Origin: Isoperla grammatica
Taxonomy: Eukaryota; Arthropoda; Insecta; Plecoptera; Perlodidae
Assembly: GCA_945910005.1 (NCBI GenBank)
Contig: OX246746.1
Location: forward strand, 18,271,279 to 18,335,278
Direction of reading: 5' to 3'
Length of the DNA: 64,000 bases
Positions 1-13,678 of this stretch are shown in pieces. A program made the translations under genes and the position numbers. Below the pieces are notes generated by a model, which saw nothing but the letters and a program-made list of their open reading frames with translations, was not told the origin of the DNA and ran no database searches. Each line of letters begins with the position of its first letter. Position 1 is the first letter of the stretch.

Positions 1-2487
1 ACTAAACAGTAAACACCATTAAAATATATTCACAAATCATTTTTGTATGTCCCATCTTTGTAACAGCTCTCTAAACTAAAACATAACTCACTAAGCTAAC
101 CGTGTTTTCTGATCGAGTACACATTCTTCCAAAGCATTCAGAAGCTTATATTTTAATAATAAAAAAAATATCTTTCACAGTATTTAATTACATATCTGCG
201 TAGGAATAGTTACTCCACGTAGCACTGATAGTACAAAACAGTACACGGACAAGTTTTGAGACAAGAATAAATCTAACACTCAACACCAATAATATTATGA
301 TTATTTAAGAAATCACACATTTGTGTAAGGTGGTCCTTACATTTATAACTGCTCTAGCAAATTCTTGATGTATTACTCTTAGTATTTTTAATCACAAAAC
401 TTGAATTGAGAAAACCCCGTTGATTACAATCCACGATTACTTCGTTACCACGATTGTTCGTTAACAGGGCAAAACGAAGAACAGTGTGGAAGTGTGCAAG
501 CTTGGGACACCAGTGTGACCACATTGATCACATTCAGACATTTATATGCCAACTAGTTAAAGCTCAAAGGTCTATTCCATCAATCTTAATGTATTGACAA
601 AAGTACAGTACTTACACAAATATATGAACATAATGAGAAGACTGTTTTTATTATTGACAACCTTAACAGTTGTTACACTATAAATTAACATTTAATGATG
701 GTAAAGTTGATGAACAAATGATGCCAAGAAAGCCAGCCTATTTACCTGGCGAGATTTTGAAGAAGATACTTTCCCTCATGGTTACGAGTGGTATGTAAGT
801 AGTAAGCACAGCTGCCCGGTTTAAAACCTGCAAGGCACCATTTCTCAAGTGCTGAGAAACACCGGTTTACACGACATTGCGAGCGACACATGGCAAACAG
901 CCTAAGTTACCATGCTGCTTTAATGCACAATTAAAGCTTATATTCAGCAAAAATACACATAGCTACGTAAATGTTACAAGGTGCTTCCAACTACCATATT
1001 TGTAACGGGGTACTCAAATAAAATTGTTTGATTAAAATGTTGTTAAACAAAACAGTAAGAATAATAATACTACAATTAATTTAAACTTATTACAACCATA
1101 TTGTTATTTAAAGTGTAAACTCAGATTATATCCGGATAATAAGTGTTAAAATAGTAAAACACCTTCTGATTAAAACACGTTTTGGGCATGGCAACCGTCT
1201 CCGTTGTTCATGTGAATGAATCTCGTTCCTTGGCGTTGCATGTAACTTTTTACAATGGAAATAGTCCCATTTTACATTTAAATACATAGTACTACTACCC
1301 TATTACTACTAGAAGACATGGGCATGTCACCGGTACAATGGACTTCATCAACAGCCAGTGTTTTTGAAGAACACAAGAATTACTGGTGGCACCATCTCCA
1401 CTACTCCACTAGACAATAGTGGTATTATCATTGGATAATGGGCGGAAAACATTGTCAACAATTAAAATAATATTAGTACGTAATGTTGAATCCAATGTTT
1501 AACACTGGAGTGATGTTGTTATATTGCACAAATAATTGTTGAAGATAGTTCCTATCCCCAGATTGACATTTTACTACACTAATTAACCTTAATTACAGTA
1601 AAAATATCATATTTTATAGCAGTGTAGTCATACCACAGCTAGTATACATACATACATATAACAATGGACAATTGTCTTCAAACTCCTCATATTGATCGAG
1701 TACAAACAATTTGTATTCAGTTACGCACTGTGAACACGGGTCCCTCGAAGACCATTGACATAAAAATAACAGTGTGCGTATTATATAGTTTGAAGTAGAG
1801 CCAATCATGATACAGATTGAACAGACTCTTTAATAGGATCCAGTTCACCCACAAGTGTATTTAATAATTCTATTCTATTTTAAAACCGGGTATGTTTGAT
1901 AGGAGCAGCGGAGCAGCTGTCGTATTTTACAAATACAATAGATTACCAGACAGAAGTATAGATACACAATCAAATAATTTAAACAATCATAGACAATAAA
2001 TATAAGTAAAAATTTAAAGAATTAAGCACCCTTAATCAGTGATAAAATAATGATACAATTCTAATGAGGTACGTAATATTAATGAAAATGGTGGGATTGA
2101 AACAAGGTAGTACTTATACAGTACCTAGAAATTACTGTAACTGTGATAAATAAAAGCGATCATGAGAAATGCAAGAGAATCCACTACATGTTGATATTAT
2201 GATTAATTTAATTTAAGTTACTTTAATTTAAATATTTGCATTATGTGTGCATTGCTTTGTAGTACTTGCAGTACATACTTCTAAGACTACATTACTAATT
2301 CTATACTCTTAATACTAATAACAATAAGTAAGCACTGAACACAGGTACAATCAATTACTTAAAAATAACCATGAATCTATGAACGATATTAAGTATGAAT
2401 ATGTACAGTCGCAACATAGAAATTGATCAAACCACCAACTTAAGATTGTTGTCACAAATATATAAAACATAAACTTAGAAGCTATAC
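1..2487. other. AT-rich flank, no gene seen
   Basis: This is downstream of KAT7 on its strand. It is AT-rich unique-looking sequence with short, low-quality open frames only. I see no coding similarity and no clear repeat. Confidence 0.5.
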
Positions 2488-2644
2488 TTGGCCCAAGATT
2501 ACCTTACATATGCTTTCGTCACAGACGAGGCACTCGTAGCCAACCAGCGAACCGCCCGAGACACACTCGCGCAAATACCGATCGCTGATTGGCTACGAGC
2601 CCATCGCCTATGACGAAAGCATGTGTAAGGTAGTCTTGGGACAA
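2488..2644. mobile_element. foldback MITE (157 bp palindrome)
   Basis: Two arms of about 67 bases pair almost completely. The left arm starts TTGGCCCAAGATTACCTTAC and the right arm, reversed, starts TTGTCCCAAGACTACCTTAC. Both then continue through GCTTTCGTCA and the TCGTAGCCAA block. It resembles the foldback elements at 5224, 14589 and 19979, which share the GCTTTCGTCA segment or a variant. The target duplication is not clear. Confidence 0.75.
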
Positions 2645-2649
2645 CTACA

Positions 2650-4800
2650 GAAGAATGGAATGTCATTTTTTGACTAACTAGTACACTATTAAGTGCCAGC
2701 TTGATATTATAAGAAATCTTTCTAAGGGCAGTAAACAATTATTAAGGGAAATTTCACACAAATTAGTCAAGAAGGGGCACGGAGAGAAGAACAACAGCAA
2801 ATGCGGAAATACACCATTTCACAGCTAACAAATATTTGACAGTGGGGGTCTTGATCAATTTCTTTACCCAACTCTACACTTGTAACTCAACATTTTGTTC
2901 CATTTTGGAATGTAGGGCTGGGGATACATTGTTTCTGATTATTTTTAGAGGATTCAATAAGTATACGAACATGGTAAATTTTCCGTTGATTCCTAAAATA
3001 AATTAAAACACCATTCTTCGAAACATTTCCTCCGAGCTATTAATTAATGAATCACACAACTGCAAAATGTGCACATGCAACTATTTCTACTAAAATAATG
3101 ACATGCCATGGATGGGGGTTGAAAAGGTACTAATCAGTGATGTTTCAAAACAAGGATCAACACCTTTGAGTTACAATCTATAAATATCTGAAAGATTCGA
3201 GTAAATCACATACTTTAAATGTCAAACCACCTCCTATTATGCCTCGTAGTAACCTTGCTTTAAAGCTACCAACTGTTTTTTTACTTTTTACGCAATTATT
3301 GTTTCGATGCACCACTCAGATCCAGAAATTAGAAAAGCCAAGTTCAAACCAGAAATTAAACCCTGAACCTTCTTCAGTGAAAACAACGATCAATGAGGTA
3401 CCAAAAGAATGTTTTGTGTGATGGGCAAGAGCTGCCTACCTTTCACATCGTACTCAAAATAATTGTGCACAAATGTCAAGCTTGATTTGTTGATTGGTGT
3501 TGCAAGTGTTAAAAGGGACTTTCCTCAAGTACAACTGGAACATTTCAATGCTATTCTAAAGAGTGCATGTGAAAATTGTGGACGATCCTGAAAGCGGCAA
3601 AGAAGAGGATGGAAGCATTTGGGTTGTGGTGTTGCAGAGAATGTCGACGATCCACGAGTAAATGAAGGAAGAACGTTATGGGTAAGTAAGATAAATGAAA
3701 TGGAGGGATTGTTTAGTTGGCAGCACTTTGAAGTCCGCAGGACTGCTAAAGAATATATTAATGTTAAGCCGATTGCAAAAGTAGTGTAGGCAGCCGCAGA
3801 CCAAGATCGTAATATTTGCAACATATAATCCCAGTTACGTATTGACATTGTAACGGATGTGTAGAAATGAAAAAACTTTCAGAAAATAAAAAATAAAGGA
3901 TACCTGTTTCAAACCTGTCTGTGGATTGATAAAATTAACAATAATTGTTCAACGAATTTAATGCACTGACTCAATGAGTTCATTTAATATTTTGGAGCGA
4001 AATGTTTATATGAAGCACGCCTTACGTACACACAAATTTGCAAAAAATTGACTGCTCAGCACATTTAATAAATTTAATTTCTGTGTATCACTATGATGAA
4101 TAACCTACTGTTCATCACCTTCTCAAATTAATTAATTCAAATGGTAGTCCTGCTAAATATCAAACCCTGCTCATACTCGGTTCCATGCATTACGGTAACC
4201 ATTAACCAAGTATGCCGACTTACGAATTTTGTGATTGTGATAGGAAGTTCGATGTATTTGTTTGCGAGTACTACGTATGCCCATTGAAAAGCAAGACAAC
4301 TGAGCTTATGCCCACTTAACTTGAAATGGTTACTCTAGATAAAGAGAACACGGGGAATTTGGAGCTGATCTAAAGATATAAAAGTAAAGTACAAAAAAGA
4401 CTAGAGGAAAAACAAAATATACACTATTCTTCGTATTTTAGTTTACTTCCGATCACTTAAATATAAATATGTACGCACATAAACTAAACACTCAGTGTGA
4501 TTATTCATAAACAACATAACAAGTATATAGCTGATAATTATCTACAAATGTTTAAACTCCCTTTAAATAGAAACCAACTAGTTTACAAAGAAAAGAGTTA
4601 TTTCAAACATTAGCTTCATCTGCCTTTGAAGTATTTACAAATTTGAGAATTGTCTCCATTTTCATTCCCATTCATAAAGCTTTATATGTGTGCCCGAGTA
4701 ATGCATGCTACCGTACTATCTCTTCCTTTATTTACCCCTCAGATCCTTCAACATCATTGTTTACCTTCCAAGTGGAATATAGTATTAAGTACTACCAAAT
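2650..4800. other. AT-rich stretch, no gene seen
   Basis: The open frames at 3239-3421 and 3525-3848 are short and show no recognisable family. No repeat structure is evident by eye. Confidence 0.4.
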
Positions 4801-4803
4801 AAT

Positions 4804-5166
4804 CAGTCTTGGGTAGGGGGTATTTTTTATGTAAAATAAAAAAAATAAGACACTATTATTATTATTTTATTATTATTTTTCACAGCAAATCAAATGCTAG
4901 GTTACGAAAGCAAGTAATGGTGGCATATTATAAAACGAGAACGGCACGTTTTGAGACGCAAAGGTCGATAACGTCGTTAAAACGTTAATAAAAACAAATG
5001 TAGCGTCAAAGTAGCGCTCTACATTTTTTCGTAGCGCCGATGTAGCGACGCTACTTTTAAAATAAAGTAGTGAAAAAGTAGCGAAAAAGTAGCGACGCTG
5101 CTTTTTTTTTGCCAAGTAGCGGTAGTTGTAGCATGCTACTAATTAAAAGTAGCAAACCCAAGACTG
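4804..5166. mobile_element. hAT-type MITE rich in GTAGC repeats
   Basis: This 363 bp element has terminal CAGTCTTGGGT repeats. It is flanked by a perfect 8-bp duplication, CAAATAAT (4796-4803 and 5167-5174), the hallmark of hAT transposition. The inside holds many GTAGC/GCTAC direct and inverted repeats typical of hAT subterminal regions. It has no coding capacity. A GTAGC-rich stretch near 51635-51730 looks related. Confidence 0.85.
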
Positions 5167-5223
5167 CAAATAATACTAGTCAGTGGTCTTTGACATATTG
5201 TAGAAAGTTCTTGCAGAAAATAA

Positions 5224-5352
5224 CCTTACCGATGGTTTCAGCATTGACGAGCGATTTGTGGCCAACCGGTGAGCCATAATTTCAAATATCGATCACTAGT
5301 TGGTCACAAGTCACTTGTCTATGACGATCACATCGGTAAGGTGGCTTCGGGA
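5224..5352. mobile_element. foldback MITE, diverged
   Basis: The arms open CCTTACCGATG on the left and CTTACCGATGTGATCG on the right (reversed). The interior GGCCAACCGG/CTAGTTGGTC pairing matches the layout of the foldback at 2488. Confidence 0.6.
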
Positions 5353-5943
5353 TAAGTAAATCGCACGAGTGGATTATCATTATTCATCTGTAGTAAAATA
5401 AATAGTTAAATTATTGTCCTCAGCTATGTGGTTCACGTTTGTTGTTAAAACATAGTTTTTCTTCTAACTTATCTATTTCCAGTGTGTTCTAATTAGTAAA
5501 CTTTTAAATGCAAACTTCTTTGGCTTTCCTTTATAAAGATATGCTTGCGATGCTGAACAGACGAAAACTTCATTTATCGATACACTGATTATTGTTTACC
5601 TTGCATTAGTTGGATGTGTAATTTATTTCTACAAGGTAAACACGCTTGATTAGTACTTATGAATAATCAAACTATATTGCAGTACAATAAGATTTGGATG
5701 AAAATATTTCATGAGTTGAAGGAATTTGATATTATTCCGTACTCTAGTATGTGTGGTTAAATGTCTTGAGTTGAGCTCAGGATGTATTTATGAATGTTCA
5801 ATACTGATATATATATTTTTTTTGTAAAATTTATCTCAATGATGCTCTCCTGAATGATCACTTTCACAAACTTACATTTTAACTGTAAACGTTTGAACTG
5901 TATTTGTTGAACTAAAAACAGTCAATGCCAACGAAATTTCGTA

Positions 5944-5949
5944 TTTATT
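5944..5949 (-). terminator. possible polyadenylation signal of KAT7
   Basis: This AATAAA on the minus strand lies about 570 bases past the KAT7 stop codon. It is the nearest canonical signal I see downstream of the stop. AATAAA is common in such AT-rich sequence, so the assignment is tentative. Confidence 0.25.
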
Positions 5950-6519
5950 TATATAAAATCAGAATCTATAGTTTGAATGTGCACAGTGTAGTTAAATGTG
6001 ACAGACTGTATTATCTAGTAGCTAAACAATACTAGAACACCAGCTTTTCATAAATATTCGAGACAAGACTGATAAAACACCATCACCGCCCAAGATGTAT
6101 GCTATGCATTTGTTGCCTTCTATATCGTATCGCTGATAAATGTAAATATATCAGGTATTGCCCCACTATTAAAACTATAAAAAAGGGGACAATTAGTTTT
6201 CAGATGGCTTGTAAAAAATAATATTAATAAGGGTACTACGTAGTTAAATATGCACGCTGCAAATTGTTTTCTTAAAAATATAATACCTAATGTATTTTAT
6301 ATAATTAATTAAAGCTTAGGGGTTTGCATTTTACAATGCCATTCAATCAGCCTATATTTACAGTAAGTAGTCCAGTGCTCACGTCATTGCTTCACTTACC
6401 CTATAAATGACTTACCAATGTAGATAATAAAGTGAGTGTCAACCTCTTAGTGATGCTGAATGTCTTGGATGTTAAGTCTGCCTCCTGTCTGCGTAAGCTT
6501 GAGGCGAAAGTAGCGGACA

Positions 6520-6639
6520 TCATGTGGCCCCAGCGGCCGCAGGCACAACGAAGGGTTTCCACTTGAGGAAGGCAGAGTCTATCTCCTTGTGGGCCGATCC
6601 GCGCCGCTTCATTCGATCTACGTACTCGTCTATAACGTC
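6520..6639 (-). CDS. KAT7: KAT7 terminal coding exon
   Basis: After the acceptor GTTTCAG the frame reads DVIDEYVDRMKRRGSAHKEI, then DSAFLKWKPFVVP and a short Ala-rich tail, with TGA at 6522-6520. The first part matches human KAT7 DLIDEW and the LKWTP tail, so this is the true C-terminus although it is only 39 codons long. It is unusually GC-rich for the window (a NotI-like GCGGCCGC at its end) and differs from human in the last ten residues. It was located from the protein match and the splice border. Confidence 0.92.
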   Translation of the reverse strand, partial: DVIDEYVDRMKRRGSAHKEIDSAFLKWKPFVVPAAAGAT

Positions 6640-6724
6640 CTGAAACCGACGATCTTTGCGTTATGTTCGCTCGTCAAGAGGCTCGACAAATATAGAATTG
6701 AAACAATATTATTCATCTAATAAT

Positions 6725-7004
6725 TAGAGATACGTGAAAATAGCGTTTTGTGTATAGATGCTACAAAGCGCTATTTTTTCAGTAGAAACTAAGGTTTTTC
6801 TGTTCCTAATTTATTATATTTAACATAGTAATTATACTTTATGATAAATGCAATTTGGTTGATTTTAATTTTAATAGTATGACATGATTTAAAAATAAAA
6901 ATTTGAGAAAACTTCATTCTCAAGTTTTCTAATCTTGGCAAAAAAATAGATGCTACAAAACGCTATAAAATGACAATTGAAAATGCTATTTTCACGTATC
7001 ACTA
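6725..7004. mobile_element. hAT MITE, family TAGAGATACGTG, copy 1
   Basis: This 280 bp element has terminal repeats TAGAGATACGTGAAAATAGC and TAGTGATACGTGAAAATAGC. It is flanked by the 8-bp duplication CTAATAAT (6717-6724 and 7005-7012). It lies in the last KAT7 intron, 85 bases from the terminal exon. Near-identical copies are at 39695 and 43705. It has no open frame. Confidence 0.92.
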
Positions 7005-7860
7005 CTAATAATACATACCGGTACTGCGGTACATAACGTTTGCAATTTCATCTTCTCCGATGTCGAGGACGTAATTGTAATTGGGGATTGTTGTTTGCAA
7101 AACTTGGTTTATCAGCATGCAACTATGTAGGGACACTTCAATTTAGTCCAACTTAGTTTTATATTTTAGTTTTAAATTGTCTATGATTGGTGGTATCTTT
7201 GTAACTTTGTGTGATTACATCGGCGATTTTCAAAATGTGCACGTTCACATGTTTATGAGTGTATTACGAAAGGGCTGAGATAAAAAATAAAACACAAATA
7301 AATCAAAGAAAACATATTGCTAATACAAGTGCATGATTTATTGCAACATTGGCATGTCATGTGTAACGACGTTGCATGACGCTGAACATATGCTTGCATG
7401 GTTTAAGCATTCTCTAATCACATTTGAGAAGGCTTCTCAATTTAAATAGTTACTAGTAAGCACTTGCCAACAAATTACACAACAGGTACATAAAGGCTGT
7501 TTCTGCAACATTATGTTATAGGCCCAAGTAAAGCAAACATTTCTGGTGGAGCCAGAATACCTTGATAAAAGCAAATATGATAGTCAAATATTGTTTGGTA
7601 CCAATAAAAAATATTTGACAATCAAAGTGATTGTAAATTGTAATACTTTAAGAGGTTTCAAGGACTAGATTATCTACGATACCAAGACAGAAAATCACAA
7701 TATTCCCGCAGTATAAACGCCTAAAATGAAGTACTTAATAATGGTAATTTCACAGTTAGGTGTTAGTCTCATAACTCTAATAATGAACAATAATTAAAAA
7801 ATGTATTTGATACAGATTTTAATAAGTGTATGAATGTAGATGGTATTTTGGTGACAGTAC

Positions 7861-7967
7861 CTGCTTTTTCAGTATAATATGTTTTCCTTTCCAATACTTC
7901 ATCATTCCCAAGGCTTGAAGGGTGCTTACGATATCGTAAGAATTGATCGCCATTTCTTGACTAATAT
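7861..7967 (-). CDS. KAT7: KAT7 exon: C-terminal part of MYST domain
   Basis: This 107-base exon (acceptor GTTTTAG|AT, donor CAG|GTACTG) encodes [20 protein letters not shown], followed by a segment containing [14 protein letters not shown]. That is the conserved MYST helix-turn-helix-like region with the WKGKH motif. It enters in phase 1 and leaves in phase 0. The downstream open frame runs on into the intron for eleven codons only, and the GTACTG donor ends the coding exon. Confidence 0.94.
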
Positions 7968-8508
7968 CTAAAACAATAAAATTTGAATGAAAACAACTGC
8001 ATTTTAGAGCACACAGAAATGTATTACAGATGACACATAATGCCACCTTTTGTAGCAGTCAGGTTATTGGGGGATTGATAACTTTTTTGACAAAAGAATC
8101 TTTGCATGTTTCATATTTTCCGACATTCACATTGAATAGTACCTGGAAGTGAGGGAAATATACAGAGTTTGTACACTAACAGCAGCACAGATAACAAATT
8201 AGTGCTAAAAGTATATAAGACAAACATGAGAACACACTTTCCAAAAGCTCACTACAATTTGGATGGACGATTTTTGAAAATATTTCTACATAATATTAAT
8301 CAACTCTTTGCACACGATTATTTAAATTCTCTCGTTTGGAAAGAACATACACAAATATTTAAAAAAAATAATTTAAAATAAAAAATAAATATGTTTTCAT
8401 GTATCTGTAAACTCCCTTCACCTTAAGTAAATAACACACACAATTGTATTATTTTGTTTTTTATATTACTTATATGTACGTATTTTAATGTCGTTCGCAG
8501 TGGCTCAT

Positions 8509-8660
8509 TCAGCTAGGGTGAAGTAGGCCACCTAGAGGCATGGGCTCAAAACCCCACATAAGGCATGAGTATCTTGTAATTGTCCTTCATCTTCATCTAT
8601 CACCCCCTCATTGTCTCGAATAGCATGGTTGGAATAATAGAGCCGTAAAACAACAAGAAT
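8509..8660 (+). mobile_element. tRNA-derived SINE
   Basis: The head carries A-box-like GTGGCTCATTCAGC and B-box-like GGGCTCAAAACCC. The 3' part is the block CATCTTCATCTATCACCCCC followed by TCATTGTCTCGAATAGC. That 3' block recurs at 15815, 36655, 48245 and 54987 attached to different heads. Confidence 0.65.
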
Positions 8661-8734
8661 CGTAATGTTCTAGTGTTATAGTGTTATACAGTATGTATAC
8701 TGTTGGCCCGGCATATTTAAAATAAGGTAAATCT

Positions 8735-8960
8735 ATTGACCTATCACTGTCCAATCACTGATTCATATGTTTCGTATTTGAAATATCTATCTTTGATTGG
8801 TTATCGACTTATCGCTCACTCGTCGATGGTGTTCGAAGCCTACAGGGTTGGTTTAGTCACTTTAAATTAAAGTCCCCCACTGCAAATCAGTTTAGTTACT
8901 GAGTGGATAGACTTTAAATGTGAATTTATTTTTATTTTGTTATTATATCTATTTATATTG
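8735..8960 (+). mobile_element. SINE family B, 5'-truncated copy
   Basis: It matches the 3' half of the complete SINE at 42303-42739 (reverse strand there). Shared blocks include TCACTGATTCATATGTTTCG, GGTTTAGTCACTTTAAATTA and AGTCCCCCACTGCAAATCAG. It ends in an ATTTATTTTTATTTTG tail. A shorter copy is at 32945. Confidence 0.75.
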
Positions 8961-9887
8961 AGATCTAGGACCTTATCATTGGCAATTTCAGAACTACAGT
9001 ATTATGAAGCACACATGTGTGTACCATTTGAACCCTCAACCACTTTACTACTATTGACAATATGGGATGATGTTATCTGTATTTCCCCCACTGATGTTCA
9101 TATGAGATGATTCACCCTACTGATTGCAACAGCTTTGTGAAGCCTCCATAAAGTTGAGCACTGTAAAGTTAATCTCTTGATAGGCAGGGCCGCAGGGGTT
9201 AGTGTTAGTGATCATCTATCTATATGATGGGGTAATCATTACTTCACAAGTACACACATTGCCTCATGTTATCTAGGGCTGATACAACAATACAATACAA
9301 CCTGGAAAGATCAACAGTTGTTGAAATGCATCTAATCTACTTTGAGAACTAAATAATAAGATTTTTGCAACAGTAGAAATGTACTAAGTAGGTATTTCGT
9401 TGAAACATTGTAAATATACTAAGCTATGACACCAGTTCACACCACTTATCTCAAGGTAGTGATTTCAGTTCGTTTTCAAAATTAGAATATAATATGTATC
9501 ACTTCAGAAGTGCTGTAGTGGAAAAACGTAGGCATCCATAAATATAAAATAGTATACATGACAAAAAATAATTTTTTCCCTCGAAGGCAGATGAACAGAT
9601 AGATCTGTGGCCTAGTTGAGGTAGCGGGTCGATAGAGCCAGACGGAACATTGACCCCAGCCAGCGTCAATGAGGATGACGTCACTCTAAGACCACGCCCT
9701 ATCACTGCCGCAGTGTCCCCCCCCCCTCCCCCTCTCAGCGCAACGACCTACCCCAACGAGCTATACGGTGCACGGGTACAATACCAACCCTGTCTAGACT
9801 CTATGAAACTTGCGAGTTCAGTGTCCTCAACCAACCAGTGAGACAGACCCTGGGCTATGGCGGGAGTGAACAAGACAACACAGCATG

Positions 9888-10580
9888 ACAAGTGATGGAA
9901 CGATATGTAATGCTCTCTTCTCTCGGGTAGCCATACAAGCAGACAGACAGACAGGCTTCAGACAGACAGACAGACAGACAGACAGGACACTACTACGTTG
10001 TGCGCGTGCGCTGGCTCGTTAGCGTACTACGACTACACAAAGTGTAGTCGGCCTGGATGCGCTTGCCTGCGAAGTGCCCCTCGAGATCGGCTATATACCT
10101 GCTAATGAATAACACCCCTAGATACATTCATCAATATTTTCTATCCGTACGTAGCACAGTAGTTGTGTGGTAGGGTAGTGTCTGCGGGGGGGGGGTAGTG
10201 AACGCATCCCGTGGACGGGTGAATACACGGCATGACAAGTGATGCAACGCTATGTAATGCTCTCTTCTCTCGAGTAGCCATACAAGCGGACAGACAGACA
10301 GACAGACAGAAAGACAGGCAGACAGGACACCACTACGTTGTGCGCATGCGGTGGCTCGTTAGCGTACTACGACTATAATACACCAAGTGCATCAAGCACG
10401 TATCAACTGTCTCGGGCCTGTATGCGCTTGCCCATTGCCTGCGATCCGATAAGTGCCCCTCGAGATCGGCTATATACCTGCTAATGAATAACACCCCTAG
10501 ATACATTCATCAATCTTTTCTCTCCGTACGTAGCACAGTAGCTGTGTGGTAGGGTAGTGAATTCATCGAGTGGACGCGTG
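9888..10580. repeat. tandem duplication, unit about 345 bp
   Basis: Two copies start at about 9888 and 10233. They share GATATGTAATGCTCTCTTCT (a CT variant in copy 2), CAGACAGA tetranucleotide runs, GTGGCTCGTTAGCGTACTAC or the like, and the GCGCTTGCC...CCCCTCGAGATCGGC block up to CGTACGTAGCACAGTAG. The copies differ by small indels and in the length of the CAGA microsatellite. Confidence 0.8.
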
Positions 10581-11027
10581 AATACAATGAGTGATGCACG
10601 CACGCCCTCATCTCATCTATAGACTCACTTGTAGTGAGCCGTTTCGTACGATTTCACATTCAGATATCATCACCATACTTCTTGACACTGAATGAAGTTA
10701 ATAGAAATAAAATTGAATTTTATTTGTCCACCACTGAAAATCAGCTCTTGTAACTTAGTGGGTAGGCAATCAATAAAAATGTATTTATTTGTTAGTTTGG
10801 AAGTGTAACGAAGGTTTTAGTTGGACGACACCACATTCCAAGACATGTGGAAGTGCTGGAAATAAGCATAAGCATACAACTATACGTTCCAGAATCCATC
10901 GGATTACTTGCTACATGTTCCAGTTTCAATCCCAAGCTAATCCCACTCTCATCTTGAGATTTGTTGTGGCGCGAGTTTGAACAGACAAAATGTTCGATTG
11001 CTTGTATGGCAAACCAGTATTATAATG

Positions 11028-11389
11028 CAGGCGCGGACTGGCTAGGGATGCCGGAATGCGATCGCATCCCGGGCCTCTAGGCAAATCCGGGCCCTTTGGC
11101 AGTTCGGGCCCCCGTCTGCCACCAGAAAGCTCCCATGATGTAAATACTTCTTTGTATTTGCTAAAAAATCTAACCTCACTCTTAACCCACTCACACTGGT
11201 AGGGTGGCCTCTGTTAATCGCGTTTTAGGTCATAAAATTCAATGCAACCCCAAGCAACTTTTTACGCCTCAGGCGTAATTGCCTCCGGTGACTGGGGCTT
11301 CGCCCCAGGCCCCAGCTGCGCCACGCCACCTCGTGCGGCCCCCCCCCAAAACCCAGCATCCCGGGCCTTTTTATCCCAGTCCGCCGCTG
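11028..11389. mobile_element. hAT-type MITE, 362 bp
   Basis: The left end CAGGCGCGGACTGG and the right end (reversed) CAGCGGCGGACTGG form the terminal repeats. The element is flanked by a perfect 8-bp duplication TTATAATG (11020-11027 and 11390-11397). The interior is GC-rich with GGGCC and GGGGCTTCGCCCC motifs. The open frames here are not conserved coding. Confidence 0.9.
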
Positions 11390-12071
11390 TTATAATGAAG
11401 TTGTATGCATACGGCACCAACGGAATGACTAGAATTATTGACAATTCTGACAGAGAAGCGCTTTCCCACAAATATAACCTCTAAATGGAAGCTTCCCTCC
11501 AATTACTAAGCAAACCAAATCTCACAAGTGTCTCTCTCATTTTGTGTCACCGAATTCATCCTGACGTCACGGCAGGTAATCCGAGGAGATTACTTGTTAA
11601 ATGAATTCTGGAACGCAGCTCATGTTTCTATCCGTGGGCGCCACTAGCCGATACGTCAATGACGCGGAATGTCTCTAGGGCAGCCGTGTTGCCTATATTC
11701 GGTGACGTCAGTGGTGTGATACTGATACATAGTTATTTTAAGTTTGACATAGTTTAAAACCTCCACCCCCTAGTTGTGTGACCGCCCAGCTCAACAAATA
11801 TTACTGATTATGAATAATATAATATGAATGAATGAATAGATATGATATGATTGTTGGGTTGTCACGGGGGTAAGGGTTGGTCACTGGTCACATAGCGATG
11901 GAGGGAATATCAGGAGAGCGTCAAACAAAGAAAATCTCAAGTCTAGCACAGTATTGAGGAGCACATGATATATTTTTGGTGGCGATTCTAGTTATTTTCC
12001 GTCTCTATTATATTGCAGTTATGCTATTCAACACGATGAAGCACAATCACATAGAACAACCGTTTTATATG

Positions 12072-12146
12072 CGGGATTCAAACCCACGTATCTGTGTGGC
12101 ATACGCTTGAGACCTGCAGCTCAACCTCATGAGTGGCCGGTACTAC
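12072..12146 (-). mobile_element. tRNA-like SINE head
   Basis: On the minus strand there is a B box GGGTTTGAATCCC, preceded by a tRNA-like region with GGTCTCAAGCGTATGCC. No closed acceptor stem is evident, so I read it as a SINE or tRNA relic, not a working tRNA gene. Confidence 0.45.
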
Positions 12147-12189
12147 TCAACACGATCAAGAATTATAGGTACTAACTGGGTCGTAGTTA

Positions 12190-12483
<294 letters not shown>

Positions 12484-12677
12484 TTAAAAACTAGATTGCA
12501 CAATCCAATAATTTGAAGTTAGGGAGCCATCAGGGAATTAGCTCCAGTATTCAACACAATTAGCTTGAAAAGCGTAGGAAATTACAGTGTGTTATTATCT
12601 CTACGATGAGATTAAATATCAACTTTTGGGATCAATCTGGGCTAGATATGATCAAGATGATCAGTTAAGCAAAATTG

Positions 12678-13125
12678 ATTGTGTTTGGATAAAATTAGAG
12701 ACAGTTAAGAGGAAGGACTACTCGCCAATATTAAAACCCGCGAAATTAACGTATTTTCGTCACATCTCAATAACGCCACACAATATCGAAAAAGTGACAC
12801 CTACGCTTATTTTGGATTCGTGAGAGCTCAATACCGTATGAAAGATTTATTAGTTTGCAGTTATTATAATTATTATTTCTAATTTAATTAATTCACAAGT
12901 TAATTAGAAATTACAACTATAATTACTACAATCTACGAAATCTTTTTCATTTGGTATTGAGCTCTCACGAATCCAAAGTAAGCGTTGTTGTCACTTTTTC
13001 GATATTGTGTGGCGTTATTGAGATATGACGAAAATACGATAATTTCATGGGTTTTAATATTGGCGAGTAGTCCTTCCTCTTAAAAAATTAAAATACTAGC
13101 ACTAATTGTCCAATTTTATACAAAC
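12678..13125. repeat. long palindrome in the 985-bp KAT7 intron
   Basis: Arms of about 190 bases are inverted around about 12895. The left TTAAGAGGAAGGACTACTCG is mirrored by CGAGTAGTCCTTCCTCTTAA on the right, and AATATCGAAAAAGTGAC is mirrored by GTCACTTTTTCGATATT. The related sequence GCGAAATTAACGTATTTTC recurs at 30733. It is probably a palindromic MITE, and it occupies nearly half of this short intron. Confidence 0.85.
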
Positions 13126-13246
13126 GGAATACTTTTTGAAAATTATCTGTAGAGCGTGATTATGTCTGAATATCCCCGAAATATTGATGATAAGTGTCAT
13201 TTACAGATTCTCCCACTTATTGAGCAATTTGTGTAGAATCCCTTTA

Positions 13247-13678
<432 letters not shown>

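Noticed and set aside
3525..3848. 107-codon minus-strand open frame and faint coding look on the plus strand (3490-3600)
   Set aside because: No recognisable family, stops in all plus frames, and no splice sites that extend it.
12072..12146. Candidate tRNA gene
   Set aside because: The B box is good but acceptor and D arms do not close, as for the similar sequences at 14415, 24880, 26325, 42675 and 55110. They read as SINE heads.
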